Below are positions 62,560 to 64,000 of a stretch of 64,000 nucleotides of DNA, piece after piece (position 1 is the stretch's first letter; each line of letters begins with the position of its first letter). Source of the stretch: Phaseolus vulgaris (Eukaryota > Streptophyta > Magnoliopsida > Fabales > Fabaceae); NCBI RefSeq assembly GCF_000499845.2, contig NC_023758.2:4604170-4668169 (forward strand), given 5' to 3'. The position numbers and the translations under genes are program-made. The notes under the pieces are model-generated. The model saw only the letters and a list, made by a program, of their open reading frames with translations, ran no database searches and was not told where the DNA came from.

Positions 62560-62659
62560 AGGTTTTTGCTCGATTTATTCTTTTATGAATCGCTTAAAAA
62601 TAAAAGTTCATCAAAATTCAAGATCTAATAAATCGAATAATTGAAAATTACTCTTCAAT

Positions 62660-62933
62660 TTAACGAATTTGTGACTGCCGAATATCAAACTGATTTATTA
62701 ATTTTTTATACTGTATTCCATCTTTCTTTGACAAATAAGACAGTAATCTTTGCCATTTTCCCAAGATTTTACGTAAACCTGTTTGGGATGAATAGTCTTT
62801 TGGGTGCAATTCAAAATGTGACGTAAGTCTTCGTATTCTATTAGTAAATTGGAATATTTGAAATTCAACCAATCCCGGGTTTTTTCCTTTTTTTTTCTTG
62901 TGAAAGAACAGGTATAAATGAATTTTTTACCAT
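62660..62933 (-). pseudogene. rps15: rps15, frame broken near the N-terminus
   Basis: The start [15 protein letters not shown] is at 62933. The frame then ends early, while the rest, [20 protein letters not shown] to RQSQIR, is open in another frame (62660-62872). The break lies between the A9 and A6 runs at about 62882-62896, where one base is apparently lost from each. Ribosomal protein S15 binds 16S rRNA in the plastid ribosome. The conserved [12 protein letters not shown] and LLSYLSKKD blocks are kept. Confidence 0.85.
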
Positions 62934-63285
62934 AAAAAATAAAAGTTTTCCCTTCTCCTCGTTTTTTTGATAGATATTTTTATTGATCAGTAATTATAAT
63001 GACACTAATTTTTCATTTTTTGATATAAATACGAAATCCTATTTTTTTTTATTTAGAAATGAAATCCATTGAATTTCAATAGATATAAAGGAAACTAGTT
63101 TGATAGATTCAAAAAAAATTGTATAAATTAGAAAAAAAGAGAATTTTGTAAATTTAATTCTCTTTTTTTTTCTAATGTATACATCATTGAATGAAAATCA
63201 ATGCCATACCAAAATGCGTGTATTTAGTTAGCATATGTATCTATCTATATATAGATACATATGCTAACTAGAAGACAAAATTAGA
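62934..63285. other. rps15-ycf1 spacer with 19-bp hairpin
   Basis: A plastid-derived, AT-rich spacer. A perfect inverted repeat has arms 63225-63243 (TAGTTAGCATATGTATCTA) and 63252-63270 with an 8-base loop; it follows the ycf1 stop region and fits a transcript-end stem-loop. A weaker A/T-rich inverted repeat lies near 63128-63173 (AAAAAAGAGAATT against AATTCTCTTTTTT). Confidence 0.75.
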
Positions 63286-64000
63286 TTAACAGATTTTAAC
63301 ACGCGGATACAAATGTATCCTTACTATACTGAAACGGCTTCCATTATGGGTATTAAACCAATAACGATTTATACAAGCTAAATCTTCTAATCGATATTTT
63401 GGCCAAAGAAAATTTTTGAAATTCATTAGTTTTTTTTTCTCTTTCTCATTTCTTTTTTTAGTCAAAACTTGAAAACCCTTTTTTACTTGATTTTCATTAT
63501 CAAATATTGTGTTTCTATGTATACTATTTCTATTATTTGGATATAAACAAATTCTCATTCTCAACTCTCTACGACGTCTAGCGGATAAAATGTTTTCAGG
63601 AACAAGGAAATTAAAATCTCTTTTTCGTTTTTTTCTGTTATCTTTTGATCTCTTGTTCTTGTAATGTATTTATAAAAATATTTCTTATTAACATGAATTT
63701 TTTTAAGTATTTTTTATCAATTTTACGTTTATTCTTATGAATTAATGAAAGATCCATCGTTTTAGACTTTAAAATTGTTTATTATTTTTTCTAGACAAGC
63801 GAACTGGTTCGATAACAAATAATTCTTTTTTCCTCAATTTATTATTTTTATTTTTACTTAAGCCTGGAAGAGTTAAATTCTTCTGATTTTGAATTATCAT
63901 AATATCTAGACCTAGTTCTCCTCTTTGAATAGAGGCTATAGTCATTTTTCTTAAATTTGTCAATCTAATCAGGAGACAATATACTTTGACATTGTGAAAG
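63286..64000 (-). pseudogene. ycf1: ycf1 (Tic214) 3' end, frameshifted, runs off the window
   Basis: The stop is at 63286. The last segment reads RKRDFNFLVPENILSARRRR through LEDLACINRYWF to YPRVKIC, the C-terminal pattern of ycf1. Upstream, TMDLSLIHKNKRKIDKKYLK is in a second frame and [20 protein letters not shown] to SRKNNKQF in a third. Breaks lie in short A/T runs near 63640-63650 and 63768-63780. In plastids the product is a large essential membrane protein of the protein import machinery. Two breaks in 700 bp suggest a decaying copy. Confidence 0.8.

Overview
The window reads as nuclear DNA of a dicot, most likely a phaseoloid legume. It is AT-rich, its genes carry many GT-AG introns, and several introns hold the repeat beginning TGTTGGAGATCCCACATCG, which I associate with legume genomes (recalled, not searched). 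The last ~10.4 kb is plastid DNA joined directly to the nuclear sequence.

Layout. (1) 1-6379: a tandem pair of cysteine-rich receptor-like kinase (CRK) genes on the + strand. Only the last three exons of the first copy are present (1-708). The second is complete in seven exons (3268-6379). A ~1.28 kb LTR-like insertion sits in the 3' flank of the first copy and is absent from the second. (2) 7424-9469: a gene for an acidic, single-pass membrane protein of unknown function, with a probable 5'UTR intron and a frame break near 8995. (3) 11472-12722, minus strand: an intact, intronless DUF1005 protein. (4) 12723-21040: about 8.3 kb with no gene I can support, holding four same-strand copies of a ~350-470 bp dispersed repeat, a degraded direct repeat and a degraded short tandem repeat. 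(5) 21041-21688, minus strand: an intronless type I MADS-box gene of the AGL62 kind. (6) 22565-53247: the complete TARGET OF RAPAMYCIN (TOR) kinase gene. I resolved 56 exons whose lengths sum to 7,410 nt, an unbroken 2,469-residue frame, with a 20-codon upstream ORF in the presumed 5'UTR. Its long introns carry transposon debris: LTR fragments, an antisense copia polymerase fragment, and an antisense LINE with a 16-bp target duplication. (7) About 53.45-53.57 kb to 64000: collinear plastid small-single-copy DNA, trnL-UAG, ccsA, ndhD, psaC, ndhE, ndhG, ndhI, ndhA, ndhH, rps15 and ycf1 (partial).

The plastid block begins only ~200-320 bp after the TOR stop codon. ndhD, psaC, ndhE, ndhG, ndhI and ndhA are still open, while ccsA, ndhH, rps15 and ycf1 carry frame breaks, mostly in homopolymers. 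A young nuclear plastid insertion (NUPT) is the simplest reading; a chimeric assembly or homopolymer base-call errors must be excluded.

I saw no novel multi-gene system. The points most worth a second look are the TOR/plastid junction, the TOR upstream ORF, transposon material against a TOR splice site, the precisely datable insertion between the CRK copies, and the frame break in the acidic membrane protein gene. Functions rest on recognised motifs and family memory; no database search was possible.
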